Positions 10,985-21,983 of a stretch of 64,000 nt of DNA are shown here, piece after piece. Source of the stretch: Graphilbum fragrans (taxonomy: Eukaryota; Ascomycota; Sordariomycetes; Ophiostomatales; Ophiostomataceae); contig LLKO01000019.1 of assembly GCA_001513895.1 (NCBI GenBank), positions 435,895-499,894 on the forward strand. The letters are read 5' to 3'. The translations under genes were made by a program, and so were the position numbers. The notes under the pieces were generated by a model that saw only the letters and a program-made list of their open reading frames with translations, ran no database searches and was not told the origin of the DNA. Within the stretch, counting starts at the first letter, position 1. Every line of letters begins with the position of its first letter.

Positions 10985-12613
10985 TCAGCCGATCAAGGTC
11001 TTGTGCCTCTTGTACAGCCCATAGCGAGAGCCACACATGATGATCGTGCCGCCCGCCACGGCCGCAATGGCATAGCCGATCGTGTTGAGCCAGCGGCTGG
11101 CCTCGAAGCCGTCCCCGAGAATGGCGCCGGCAATGGGCAAACCAACCAGCATGGAGATGCCCGTGGCGATGAACGTCATACCCATGCGGCTGCCCACGCG
11201 GCTCAGGTCAGCCGTCAGCGCGATGATCACGCTCGGTATGATGCTGACAACGCCGCCGGAAAACAGGCCGTACAGTAGCGCAAACACAATCAGGCCGGCC
11301 AGATGCCCGCTGCCGCCAGTGCCGCCGCTGAGCAGCTCGCTGGCGGTCTGCGTGGCAATGCCCAGCCAGCCCACCAGCAGCACGAGCGACACGGCGCCGC
11401 AGCCGATCAGGATGTTGACGTTGCCGATTTTGTCGGCCAGCGCGTTGGGCAGGATGCGCCCAAAGATGCTGCCGGTGTTGAGCAGCGTCACCAGGTAAAA
11501 GGGGCTGACGGCGGGCGTCATGATGGCGTGCCGCTCGGCGAACAGCTGCAGGTAAAAAAAGGGCACATACAGCGACAGGAACACAAACAGGGCGCCCAGC
11601 ACCATGAGCATAAAGGGCCCGTCTCGCAGGGCGGCGGAGTCGATGATGGCGCGGCGCCGCGGCGGAGGAGCAGACTGGCTGGGGCCTTGTGTTTGGCCGC
11701 GGGCGTTTCGCGCGCGCATAAAGGCGAGCGGCACGACGGAGATGCCGAGGAGGATGAACGCGATGATGCGCACCGTCCAGCCGAAGCCGATCCGCGGCAC
11801 CAGGTGCGAGAAGAGGATCGGGAACGCTACGCCGGCCAGCGGACTGCCCGTTGAGCTGATGCCGATGGCCAGCGCCCGACGGCGGCGGAAGTATTGGGCC
11901 AGAATGGCCGTTGAGGGCAGGAAAGTGAGGCCCATGCCGACGCCAATGGTGATGCCCTGGGCCAGCACCAGCTGCCAGTAGGCGGTGCACAGCGAGGTCA
12001 TGAACAGCCCAAAGACCATAAGAAAGACGCCGGCCCAGATGAGCTGGCGAAAGTAGCCGGCATCGTACAGCGGCCCCGAGACCACCCCGACCAGCATCAG
12101 CAAGGCGCCCTGCAGCGAGCCGATCCAGGCAATCGTGCTGGAAGAGCCGCCGCTTTTGCCCAGAAGCAGGTCCGTCTCGTAGTATGTCTGGAACACGCCA
12201 AAGGTGCTAATGAGCCCCCAGGTGCACACCATGAGCGCCCAGCCGCCGAGGACTTGTAGCCAGGCTGTGAGGCCGCCATCCGGGATGTTTGCATGTATAT
12301 CATGATGTTGTTGGTGTTGTTGTTGGTGCTGGGAAGCCGTGATAGAGGCTGTGTCGTCTTCCTCCTCTAGTACAGACGGCGCTTCGGAGGACGCGTAGGG
12401 CTCAGCGCCAGGAGAAGTCGTAGCAGACGACGAAGTAGGAGCTCCGGCAGCTTCTATGGCTTTGTCCGTGTTGATTTCGCATTCTTTTTCTGAGAAGGGT
12501 CGCGCTCGGGAAGGCTCGGCGGCCGGGATGCGGCTTTGGGCGGCACCCTGCTGCTCGGTATCGGGGGTTGGTCCACCGCCTTGCCTGGGTTTGTGCTCCC
12601 CCTTTTCACCCAT
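10985..12613 (-). CDS. MFS transporter, monocarboxylate-permease-like
   Basis: Single-exon 542-residue major facilitator protein of the fungal monocarboxylate transporter-like group (H+-coupled uptake or export of small acids in other members; substrate here unknown). A hydrophilic N-terminal tail of about 110 residues (Ser/Glu/Gln-rich with a QHQQQHQQHH run) precedes DGGLTAWLQVLGGWAL, the hallmark start of helix 1 in this family. Then come FGVFQTYYE, a helix-2 GSLQGALL segment, the GIGVGMGLTFLPS-type helix 4, and YFRRRRALAIGISSTGSPLAG, the conserved loop and helix 5. A basic central loop separates two six-helix halves; NTGSIFGRILPNALADKIG marks the second half. The start is the first ATG, with no upstream splice signal seen. 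Confidence 0.92.
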   Translation of the reverse strand: MGEKGEHKPRQGGGPTPDTEQQGAAQSRIPAAEPSRARPFSEKECEINTDKAIEAAGAPTSSSATTSPGAEPYASSEAPSVLEEEDDTASITASQHQQQHQQHHDIHANIPDGGLTAWLQVLGGWALMVCTWGLISTFGVFQTYYETDLLLGKSGGSSSTIAWIGSLQGALLMLVGVVSGPLYDAGYFRQLIWAGVFLMVFGLFMTSLCTAYWQLVLAQGITIGVGMGLTFLPSTAILAQYFRRRRALAIGISSTGSPLAGVAFPILFSHLVPRIGFGWTVRIIAFILLGISVVPLAFMRARNARGQTQGPSQSAPPPRRRAIIDSAALRDGPFMLMVLGALFVFLSLYVPFFYLQLFAERHAIMTPAVSPFYLVTLLNTGSIFGRILPNALADKIGNVNILIGCGAVSLVLLVGWLGIATQTASELLSGGTGGSGHLAGLIVFALLYGLFSGGVVSIIPSVIIALTADLSRVGSRMGMTFIATGISMLVGLPIAGAILGDGFEASRWLNTIGYAIAAVAGGTIIMCGSRYGLYKRHKTLIG

Positions 12614-13992
12614 GGCGTAATATTTGCAAAAGAATACCGCGGAATTTGGACACCAGTAATCTGTCCTAGATAGATACTATCTAGAATGATCCATCTACGC
12701 AAGCAACTGTAGCATACTATCGAGGAAATGGCAATCCAAGAAGTAAATAGAATCGGCGCCATAAGCCCGGAGAAAAATGCCGTCCAGGCGTGGTATCCAA
12801 GGTTTTAGCTAGCAATTAGAGGATACCCACCTCGGGAGGCTAGTCTTTGGGAAAAAAGCATAGTGCGAGTAGATTTTTGAGGGTATGGGAAAGAGAAAAA
12901 TGCTGTCGTGTAGGCAGGTCTATATGGGGGTTTACATTGAACAAGAGCTACGGTTATAGAAGAAAATATACGACAGCTCAAAGACCCAAAACTAAGACCG
13001 GTACGGATACTTGATTGTTCAATGAAGCATAATGAAGTGACATTCTGAGAGAGGAGCAGACAGACATAATCAGGAGCCGCTTACAAATGTATGATGTGCT
13101 CCGCGTGCGCAGAGCAAACCCCGATTAAAATACGAAAACGTGGGAGAACGAGCAAGGGCGGCTAACTAACCGCCGTTGTAACGGCGCCGATAAAGGCAGC
13201 CCCTGTTACGGCGAGCGATTAGTATGCTACTCTAAGCCGAGGTGGAAATACTCGTAAGGCCCGGCGAATCAAGAAAAGGTAACCCGGAAAATAGGATATG
13301 CTGCAAGGAAACAAGGATTAGCTCTGCCATCACATATCAAAGGAAGAGCCCTCCAGACTCCCTACATCTTCCCCGATTCTGCGAGAGCCGACGACATCCA
13401 ACAGCCAGCCTAGGAAAGCTGTTTTATCATTGGCAAAGTGCTGTACATCTGATGGCCTGGTATCCATCTTCCCCGACTCTAGCTGCCGTATTGGCAAAGC
13501 TAGTCTAAACTTTATCTTCTGTCGAGCGAGGAGAGCTACATGTTTTCGGCTTGCGCATATCTGCTTTCCTCTGAAGGCATTCGCATTTGGGACTTGCGAT
13601 CTCCCTACGCCATTAGGCAATGGATAATTCAAGCGCCTAGGTGCCTCGAGTACGAAGTACACATCTTTGAATTGGCAGGGCGTCTTTTCACGAGATGGAC
13701 GCAGCCCAGATTGGCTGGCCTATCAGAGGCTAGCACCTCAATGCGGTTGTATTATTGCTGGCCGAATCTCGCCGCCCAAAACCCTACGTATCATTGGCAA
13801 GGCTTACCACACTACGCCAGCAACTTCTGCGTTGACGCAGAATTGCTTCCCTGCCTTAATCGAGTGTAATCCTGGTCTTTCTTGATTGCGTCAGTCTACA
13901 CTATCGGCATCTCTACCACATGCACCTCTTGCATCAAAACGAGAGCTATCTCGTATTCTTTGCGCTACGATTAAAATACGACCGAACTCAAA
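12614..13992. other. intergenic region with hairpins and a 14-bp direct repeat
   Basis: No convincing gene. Two adjacent inverted repeats lie at 13157-13174 (GGCGG...CCGCC) and 13171-13186 (CGCCGTT-gt-AACGGCG), with GTTACGGCG repeated at 13205. Another hairpin CTGCGT-tg-ACGCAG is at 13827-13840. The 14-mer CGATTAAAATACGA occurs at 13122-13135 and again at 13968-13981, bracketing about 830 bp. ATTGGCA words recur at 13430-13800. Confidence 0.6.
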
Positions 13993-14361
13993 ATGAGTGA
14001 CACCTCTTCCGTGCCCGAAACGAGTGACATCTCTTCCATCCCAGAAGTACGTGATTGGAGGCTCATCAACGCCGCCGTACGGGGACAGGAGGCGCACTGC
14101 CGAGATATCACTGCCGAGAAGCTAGACTGGACATCAACAGACAATGATCGCTCGATACTACTAAGAGCGCTCCAAAAAGCGGCCGCCAAGGGGCAGCTTC
14201 AGACTGTCCTACCTTTTTGGTATTGGGGTTGTGTCATAGTTGACGGAAGAGCCGACGACATAACGCACACACTTCAGATCAGAGAGGTGCAGAATGACCA
14301 TCCTCGGGCCTCCGGTCTCGGACACCTTCATAAACAATCCTCTCTTTTCTTATTACAGTAA
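13993..14361 (+). CDS. hypothetical small protein, weakly supported
   Basis: A 122-codon open frame starting MSDTSSVPETSDISS, with a coding-like first half (RDWRLINAAVRGQE...LLRALQKAAAKGQLQTV) that vaguely resembles an ankyrin-type helical pair. The second half looks random, and its end overlaps the 3' end of the opposite-strand membrane-protein gene. It may be the first exon of a longer gene, a remnant or a chance frame. It begins just after the second copy of a 14-bp direct repeat. No function is proposed. Confidence 0.3.
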   Translation: MSDTSSVPETSDISSIPEVRDWRLINAAVRGQEAHCRDITAEKLDWTSTDNDRSILLRALQKAAAKGQLQTVLPFWYWGCVIVDGRADDITHTLQIREVQNDHPRASGLGHLHKQSSLFLLQ

Positions 14362-15888
14362 CACCCCTTTTTTCCCGGCGCACCAATCGTAATCCTTGGC
14401 CGGTTTCTAGGCCCGTTGAGACAACAAAGCTCATCCCACTAATATCGAATTTCTAGATTGGGCTAGTCAGTCCTGTCTTCTGGCATATAATCCTATGCCC
14501 AGAACGAAATCACAAGCTCAGCACTTACCTTGCGTAGTGCCCCTACAATAATCTCATTCACTGCTCGGATACTCGATATGATGCCGATGATGAGGGGGAT
14601 CAGTTGCCCGGTGCTGGTCACCGTATGAACACCCTCTATCCTATTCCAAACGATTGTCAGTTCGATGGAGAGGATGAAATAAGCAGTTACAAGCAAGATT
14701 ATGAGGTGATGAGATAGACAAAGAAGGCGGCGGGCGCTGGGGCTAGTCCACCCTTTGCTGTTTGTAGCCTGGCGTCCTAGTTCGTTCTGCACAGCGTTTG
14801 AGTTATGTCCTGGGGTTTGAGCTGTATTGCTAAAATGTTTTTCAGACGTGGCGGAAGCGATCACATTAGCAGCCATGCGTACTTCCATGTGAGCCTCTAT
14901 GGTCTCTGAGATGAGCACCCTCTTCACCTGATCCGAGTCACTGGCGCCAAAGAAGACGGCGGTTTTTGCCAGGTCGGATAGGGAGGGAGTCCCTTCACGA
15001 TTGGCTGCCTAACACCATACTGTTAGTAGACTAGAAATGTCAGCGGAGAACCTAACTTACGAGATCTATTGCGTAACGGCCAGCCATAAACACAAAAGCA
15101 GCAGCAACTAGGAGCGGGATCCCAGTAGCCAGGGACAGAATGACGCCCCCAGCCTTGAAGAAGTCTGCTAGGGAGCTACTTGGAGCTTTTCGTGACATGA
15201 TGAATATGGAGTAAGAGCACGGTGATTGATCCCAGTAAACGAGCCAGAACCACAGATTGGCCGCGGCTAGTGCAGCCATGATGAGGATCCGCCATATTGT
15301 GCTTAGCCAGGTTAGGGTGGCGTGCTTCATCAAGGACAGCACCTTGAATGACAGATTCAAGTCAGGTACCGGAATGAAGCCCATGATGAAGCAAATCCGA
15401 GCATCCACATCTAAGGCGTCGTCCTTCCACATGACGTGGCGAATCTCTTCATCGGTGATGATGATGTCTAACCACTCCCTAATGCACGAATATCGCCGGC
15501 TGACTTGCGTGCCGGCAGATGATAAGGACACCAGCACCCTGTACGAGAGATCTGAGATCGCCTGGAAAAGACAAGAAATGCTATGGGGGGTGAGAAAGCT
15601 GGTCCTGATACCAACAGTGCTCATCACTGTTAGGGGAAACATGAGGCACATCTGAAGCATGAGCCACACCTCAACAGGGCGTATTTCTTTGCTTGACGCA
15701 GCGCTGGCCACGGCTGCAATAATGGCTAGTAGAAATATGGAGTTGGCACCGTGGGTGTCAGCAATGGCGTCAGGCTTGAATGTGTTGATAATCCATGAAG
15801 ACAAGACTTGGAGGTATACGCCGAGCCGGATGCCGAGACCATAGAAATCAGAGTTGCCCTCGAAGGGCTCACATTGTGCTTGCGCCAT
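14279..15888 (-). CDS. uncharacterised fungal integral membrane protein
   Basis: Start chosen at 15888 (GCCATGG context; MAQAQCEPFEGNSDFYGLGIRLGVYLQ), although the frame is open to an ATG at 15975. Exon 1 15061-15888, intron GTAAGT..GTTAG (52 nt, TACTAAC branch), exon 2 14529-15008, intron GTAAGT, exon 3 from 14452 (CTGAC branch, AATCTAG acceptor) to TGA 14279. A second acceptor at 14438 would end the protein at 14328. The chain is about 490 residues with some eight hydrophobic segments. The opening N-x-DxYGxGxRxGxYLQ and a final STGQLIPLIIGI segment are common, as recalled, in uncharacterised membrane proteins of Pezizomycotina. There is no transporter or enzyme motif. The middle exon has a cytosolic loop rich in Ser/Thr/Asn. 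Confidence 0.68.
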
Positions 15889-16387
15889 GGCGTAAGATGC
15901 TGTGGAACTGGAGGTGTAGGGGAGAAAGGGGTTAATGAGGCTAAGAACCTGCTTGTTTGTTGGCATAATTTGCATCTATGCAGAAGCTAAAGGGTGCTCT
16001 GAAAGAAAGCCCGTTGCGATAGAACCCGTGGCGTCCTGCATTTGAACAGAAACAGGACTGCCAGACTGCGGCTGAGTTTCCAGGACTACGATGCCACCAA
16101 AAGAGGAGGCAGCTGCGCCAATCACAGCAAGACACGCAATCAGGCATTGGAACTTTATGGGGCAGCGCGAACGTCGGTGGCTGCATCAACGCCCAAAATA
16201 AGCCGCACGCACACGACCGCACAGGCTTCCTACGGCTTTTTGAATGCCCTTTGACGATTCAGAGTGTCAAGAGCGTGTTCTATTGTTACACCGTAACTAG
16301 TTCGCTGATCAACGCAATTATCGTACAGTCCAGGGGCCCAATCCCTAATCATCGTCCGCTTCATCTATCTAAAGCGCGTCCGTTTTG
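15889..16387. other. intergenic region, nothing recognised
   Basis: Roughly 500 bp between two genes on the minus strand. It presumably holds the promoter of the membrane-protein gene and the 3' flank of the Ybp-like gene. No repeats or RNA genes seen. Confidence 0.5.
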
Positions 16388-18589
16388 CTACGATAATTGC
16401 AGGCTGCTCAGACGGCTGCTAAGCACATCCAAGTCCAGAACGACGTGCCCCAGGCCGTGGCCGTGTTCGTTCTCTCCACCCGCCTCCTCATGGCCCTGCT
16501 TCTGCTGCTCGGCCAACAGCCCCTGCAGACGCCCGACTCCCTGCAGCAGCGGCTCGACGTAGCGCTGCTCAATCGCCGGCCCCATTCCTGGTGGCACGAC
16601 GGTCGACCGAAACTGGTCCGAGGCGAAGAGGAAGTAGGCAAAGTTGGCCGCTTGTAGCAGGAACGGCGCGTTCTGCAGCCAGTATTCCAGAAGCGCGGAT
16701 CCGTCGTCCTCGGCTCCGCCGGTCGCCTTCACGTCCTGAAACGAGCCCAGATCGGGGAAGATGGCGTATTGCAGCTGCTCCACGGCGTCTGAGCCGGCAA
16801 AGGGCGTGCCGGCACTGCCCGTCGCCCTGTCTGCACGACCAGCCAGCAGGATCTCTTCGCGCAGCCAGGTCACGGCACACGCCTTGAGCGACGCAAACAT
16901 GCAGTTTTCGAGCAGGTCCTGCAGAATGCGCAGGCGGTCGTCAGCGTCAGGGTTTGCGTGCAGCACGGCTCCGGCCAGCGTCGTGGTGGCATTGCGGACA
17001 GCTAGCGACGGGTGGAAGACGGCACACAGCGTCAGCAGATGCAGGCACTGCATAAATTTGGTGCCTTCGTCCTCGGCCTCGCCCCCGCTGCTGTCACCGT
17101 AGAGGCCAGCGTGATCGAGCCACAGCCCCAAAGCTACCATGGCCTCGATGGTGCCCGGCGTGCGGGTGATCTGCGCCTGGGCGTCATCCGCGAGAAAGGC
17201 CTTGAACATCGAGAAGAGGTCAGGGAACACGTGCACATTCTGGGGAAGCGGTGCGGCCGCCTGGAAGACAGCGGACGAGAACACCCAGTAGGCGAGAATG
17301 CAGATGCTGCCGCCGGTGGACAACGGGATGTTGGTTTCTAGTGAGCTGCCGCTCTTGGCGGCTGCCACGTCGACATGGTCTAGCGGGTGGCGCCGCACAG
17401 GACCGCGACATACGCTCTGCACCAAGCCGTCCGAATAGACGAGGCCCAGATCCAGTGCAAGTGCCTACCACGTTAGCATTGGTCCTAGATTTTGCGTCAC
17501 TGTCCCGGGGCTGTCACCCCCAGAAGCACTCACCACCAGCTGCCCAACGGCTCCGTCGCGCGCTATGCGGTCTGGGTCCTCGCGGAAGCTCTGCAGAACA
17601 GTTGGCCGGCCGGGCACCAAGCGCTTGGGTTGGTAGTGCTCGAGAAGTCGCGCAGCCCAGGCCATGTCATTGGCGTTGACGTATGCCTCGAGGACGCAAG
17701 TCACAAACGACTGCAGCAGACGCTGCTGCACGGCCCCTTCGGCCGGGTCAATGTCATCCTCGGCTTCTGGGTCCGGCACGGCTACGACCGCGTCGTCAGG
17801 ACGGCCGCTGTTGCTGGCAACCTGCCCAATAGCACTGGTGCCGCGGGCAAGGCTTGGCTTGGTGCTGCTGGTCGCTGCGGGGCTTGTCGCTGGAGCCGCC
17901 AAGGATGTCTGCGAGTCTGAGCGGCGCACCGGAGGCGGCGGGCGGCGACGATCGGCCAGAGACCGAAGCAGACCAAGCACAGCCGTAGTCATCTCCGGTA
18001 CTTCGGGGCGATAGGCGGCAAGTATGGTGCGTAGGGTCGACTCGAGGAAGCGCGAAGGGTACTTCGTCTTGATGCGGCGGTGCAGCAGGCCTAGCATGCC
18101 CAGAAGCACAATAAACGTCTGTGTTGTTGCCTGTGCCGACGCCGTGTCCTTTTCCTTGCCCTCATTTCCGCTAGCTTTCTCTTCGGCGCCCTTTTCGCCG
18201 CCCTGGTCGTCCTCGTCGTCCTCGGTCTCGTCCTCGTCAAAGTCGACAAATCCCTCTTCCCCGCCACCGCCCGGAGACACTTTGAGGCCCTCGAGCACCT
18301 CCAACACCTTGAGGATCACCTCTCTCGGGTTCCCCAGCCGGGCCACGTCGTCCAGACAGGCCTCGGAAGCAGGCAGAAGAGGGACCATCATGTCGACCAA
18401 GTCCCAGCCGATCTCCTGTGTCAGCTGGGCGTCCTGGAGGACAGTGTGGAGGGTTGGCAGCAGCTCTGGCGACAGATTCTCTCCGATGAGCGTCAAGTAT
18501 GTGAAACGGTCCGTCGCCGGAGGACGCGCCGCAAGCAGCGCTTCGGAAATGGCCAAAGCCGCCGAGGCTGTCGAAGTTGCTTCAGCCAT
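16388..18589 (-). CDS. YAP1-binding protein-like (YAP-binding/ALF4/glomulin family)
   Basis: Two exons, 17534-18589 and 16388-17464, separated by a 69-nt intron (GTGAGT..GTGGTAG, branch GCTAAC), giving 710 residues. The N-terminus carries RFTYLTLIGENLSPELLPTLH, IGWDLVDMMVPLLP and DVARLGNPREVILKV, the conserved opening of the fungal YAP-binding (DUF1760, Ybp1/Ybp2) family. An acidic Asp/Glu tract follows (about residues 118-135), then Ser/Pro-rich linkers with a helical repeat-like remainder. In yeast, Ybp1 binds the Yap1 factor and is needed for its peroxide-induced oxidation by Hyr1. In other members the fold is glomulin-like HEAT-type helices. A role in oxidative-stress signalling is therefore an inference from family. 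Confidence 0.88.
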
Positions 18590-18954
18590 GCTTGGCTAGA
18601 TGAGGACGAAGGTGCAGAATGAACGTGCAACGCAGGAGGAGCGGAATCGTGAGACCAAACACCGATCAAAGCAATCCTCGAATGCACTCTCTGTCCGTGA
18701 ACAAATGATAAGAGGTGTTGCGTTGTTGATAGGACAAAGGCAGCTTTCCGCCCTCATTCGTCATCATCGCATTACTTGGTAACCAGGTTGCTTGCTAGAC
18801 TGCCCCGCACCCAACGCGGGCCGCACTGTGTTAAGTGGCGAAATATGACACTGTATTGCACTGTACGCGGGGCCTCCCGCCAACATACGAGAACACATCT
18901 CATCGACCACTCGCAACCTACAACAAAACTAATGGCCCTCCTCTCCGCTTTGGC
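18590..18954. other. short intergenic region
   Basis: About 365 bp; presumably the Ybp-like promoter and the 3' flank of the SET-domain gene. No further feature recognised. Confidence 0.5.
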
Positions 18955-20689
18955 TCATACACGCTCCTGTTCCTTCACTCTAGTCGGGGCTTCTTCCTCC
19001 ACAGGACTGCCGCTCTCCTGCAGCGCCTCCATGTGCTCCACGTCTTTCGCCATTTCCTTCTTCTCCTCCTCCTCGGCCTTCTTTGCCGCCTTTTTGCGTC
19101 TGTCGGATCCGCTACTCTTCCTGCCGTCTTTGCCCCATTGCATGCGCCGGCTTGTTCTCAGCATCCAGCTCCAGTGCGACCACGGATCCGACGCCAGCGT
19201 CCGCATGTCGCTGGTGTCCGCGTCCTGCGTGCCTACGCTGACGAGCCCCATTTCGACCGCCAGACGCGCGTATTTGCTAGCCAGCCAGGGCTCGCCCACG
19301 CCGTTCCATTCGATGGCTGCATAGGCATAGGCCTCGTAGATCATGGCGTCCAGCCGCTCCTGCTGGTACAGGCTGACGAACAGCTCGGCCATTTGTGGCG
19401 TCGCCCGCGAGGCCGTCGAGTAGTCTTGGAATTCTGGCCGCAGCTCCACGACCTGTGCGATGCGAGCGTCCGAGGCCGCTCCGATCGCCTTGTTCTGTGT
19501 ACAGGTCGAACAGCTGCAGTTGAAACCCCACGTGCTGTGCAGCTTCTGCTGCCGCTGCTTGCGGGACATGATCAGGCTGCCAAATTAGCACGTTGTGGCA
19601 TCAGGACAGTGAATACACGCTTGGCGCTCACTCAATGTAGGACACGGTGATCTCCTCGCCGGCTGCAATTGGCCGCACCGCATGCACATGCTGTGTCAGC
19701 GTGTCGTGGTCAAAGTGGTAGTCGGCGTTGGGACGACAGTCGTGGTTCAAACGCGAGACTGCATCAAGTATCGTGACATTAGCAAGATGTATTTGCATGG
19801 CCATCACACCCTCCTACTTCAGTCGGCCACACTCACTTTCAGGGAAGACAACAAAGAGGCTGTGCTCGTTGCCGTCGTCGCCTTCAATGTCGAAAGCGTT
19901 GATAGCCAGGATTTTCGCTATCCGTGCCTCATGGCCTTCTGCGCTGTCGTGGGTGGACAGGTTCATGAACCGATTTCGGTGCCTTTCTGGGAGGTAGTCG
20001 ATGCCTGCAGCTTGCAGCCGGTGCACCTCGTTTTCTGGCACCGTTTCAAACACGGCATAGTCCACAATCATCGATGCCGACGCCGTCATAATGAGATCGC
20101 CCCGGTTCAACAACTTGGTCGCCACCACTCCGTATCCCTTCCCCGGCATTTCCACCACTTTGTAGTTCAGCGGCAGCCGCCCAGTCTGTCCTTGCCCATT
20201 CTCCAGTTCTTCCTCCTCTAACACAACATCCCGGTTCACACCTGCAAGAATCTCCGGCTTCGTGAACGCTTTTTTGGACGCAAAGTGCTGGGCGCGCGTT
20301 GCCGTCGTCACAAACGAGATCCCGTGGCCTTCGGCATAGCTTTCACTCGAATAGACACAAAACTCATCGCCGCCGGTGGCATTCTTATAGCATGGACCCT
20401 TGGCCGTCCACACACCACCGCCGGTGACAGTTTCATGTTGGTGGCCAGAGGCAGATGCACTGCTGGTGCTGCTGCTGTTGCTGGTTACCGTCAACCCTGG
20501 AAGCGACCCTGCTATCTCTGTAGCTTCAAGGCATACATGCGAGCCTAAATCGGATGCTGCATGCTGGCATACCCCAACCGAATGCTGCCCCGATGGTATC
20601 GAGTCTGCCGCCACCCCTAGAGAGGCAGCTAAAAGAGAAGTAAAGATTGTGGCCACCTTGTGGCTTCGTGAGCTCCGGTAAACTGCCAT
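18955..20689 (-). CDS. SET-domain protein with N-terminal signal peptide
   Basis: Three exons (19837-20689, 19632-19758, 18955-19576), joined by GTGAGT..GATGCAG and GTGAGC..TTGGCAG introns, give 533 residues. The N-terminus has a basic start and hydrophobic run (VATIFTSLLAASLGVAADS) that looks like a signal peptide. The SET domain runs from YKVVEMPGKGYGVVATK (about residue 174) through SRLNHDCRPNADYHF and GEEITVSYID, including the NHxC and GEEx-x-(V/I)SY motifs that bind S-adenosylmethionine and form the lysine channel. A CxCxxC post-SET Cys cluster (FNCSCSTC) follows, and the last 60 residues are Lys/Glu-rich. The family methylates lysines, but the signal peptide suggests a secretory-pathway or secreted product whose substrate is unknown. 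Confidence 0.88.
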
Positions 20690-21983
20690 CCTGAAAATCC
20701 TGGAGCCACGTCCAGGCGCCAGCGATCGTAGTCAAAAGGATGCAAGTAGAGATGTGAATCTGACCTAGAACCTAAAATAGAGGAGACCTAAAAGATGGAA
20801 CGGAATCACAGCCTCCTCACCCGGACCGCTTAATTTATCCAGGCACCTCGTCCTGCATTAAGTCGCTAATAATTCTACCCGCTCGACGCGTGGTGCCTCT
20901 AATCAATTGCATATTAAATAGTATCATATATACGTACGAAATCTGGTGGGCAACATGCGAAGCTGTCCCGATACACGAATTTCACGGGGGGGCGCCCTGG
21001 TTGATTTACGCTACCTTGGCACTCGCTCTCGATGGTCGCCAAGTATGCAGGAGTTCAGGAAACCGACAATGTGATGCAGGTTCGTGCTTGGGCAGCTTGG
21101 CCGTAGCAGCATGGATTCTCCAGACCCTTTACCGCAGATCTGCCAGTGCCAAGGTCCCCGGTACTGCTTGCCAAAACGTGAACGAAGCCGGAAATACTCA
21201 GCCAACATAGGCCACCAATCAATTCAGTCGAGAAATTTGGTTCAGACGACGAATGGAACGGACAACATGGAACACGACCAAAGCGTCGCAATATATTGCT
21301 ACTCTAGCCCGCAGCCAGCAAGACGTCCTGGAGGGTCTTCTCGAAGAGGGCCAGAAGACGGAACGACAAGGATGTATCAGAAGTGTCGCAGGCTGAATGG
21401 TGGGCTAGAGAAGCATAAATAATCAATTGGTGCACCGAATGCAAAAACAATGGTGATTAAGATGATAGAGTAATAAAAAACAGACAAAAACAAGAAAAAA
21501 AACGTACAGCAGCGGGTATTCGCTGGTCGTCACCGACCCAACTACTAATCCTCGCGTGCCGCTGTCTTGAAGCCCGTTTTGAGCCTGCCTCGGCGCCAAG
21601 TTCCAGCCCCTCTAAGTACGTACAAAAAAAGAGTGAGTTGCCCCTCCACGATAATGTCGGAATTTGAATTTTATTTCCTCCTCCTAGCAGATATCCAGTC
21701 TGGTTGCTGTCCATTTTGGAATTAACTAAGATTGGATGGGACAATGCAAGTCTAGAGTTGGAAAACCTCGGTATAGCCTTGAACTCAAACCTCTCGGTCG
21801 CCAACGTTTGTTGTTATTTAATGTAAAACAAGAAGTAGGTTGCTTTGAAATCAGAAAGCGCTATAGAAAATGTGAACAAAAAAGTCCGACTTTCTCAAAG
21901 AAATAGAAGTGCCTCCCAAAAATCAGCTAGAACTGATGCCTTCATCCAGTCCCATCTTCATCGCAACAGTGATCGGCCGTTAT
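20690..21983. other. intergenic region, no gene recognised
   Basis: Contains AT-rich patches (20910-20935, TATA-like) and open frames up to about 110 codons on the plus strand that lack coding character. Nothing else seen. Confidence 0.5.

Noticed and set aside
13122..14361. Complete transposon
   Set aside because: No transposase frame or terminal inverted repeats matching each other; only a 14-bp direct repeat and small hairpins.
14328..14438. Alternative third exon of the membrane protein (stop at 14328)
   Set aside because: Kept only as an alternative; the acceptor at 14453 lies at a better distance from the CTGAC branch site.
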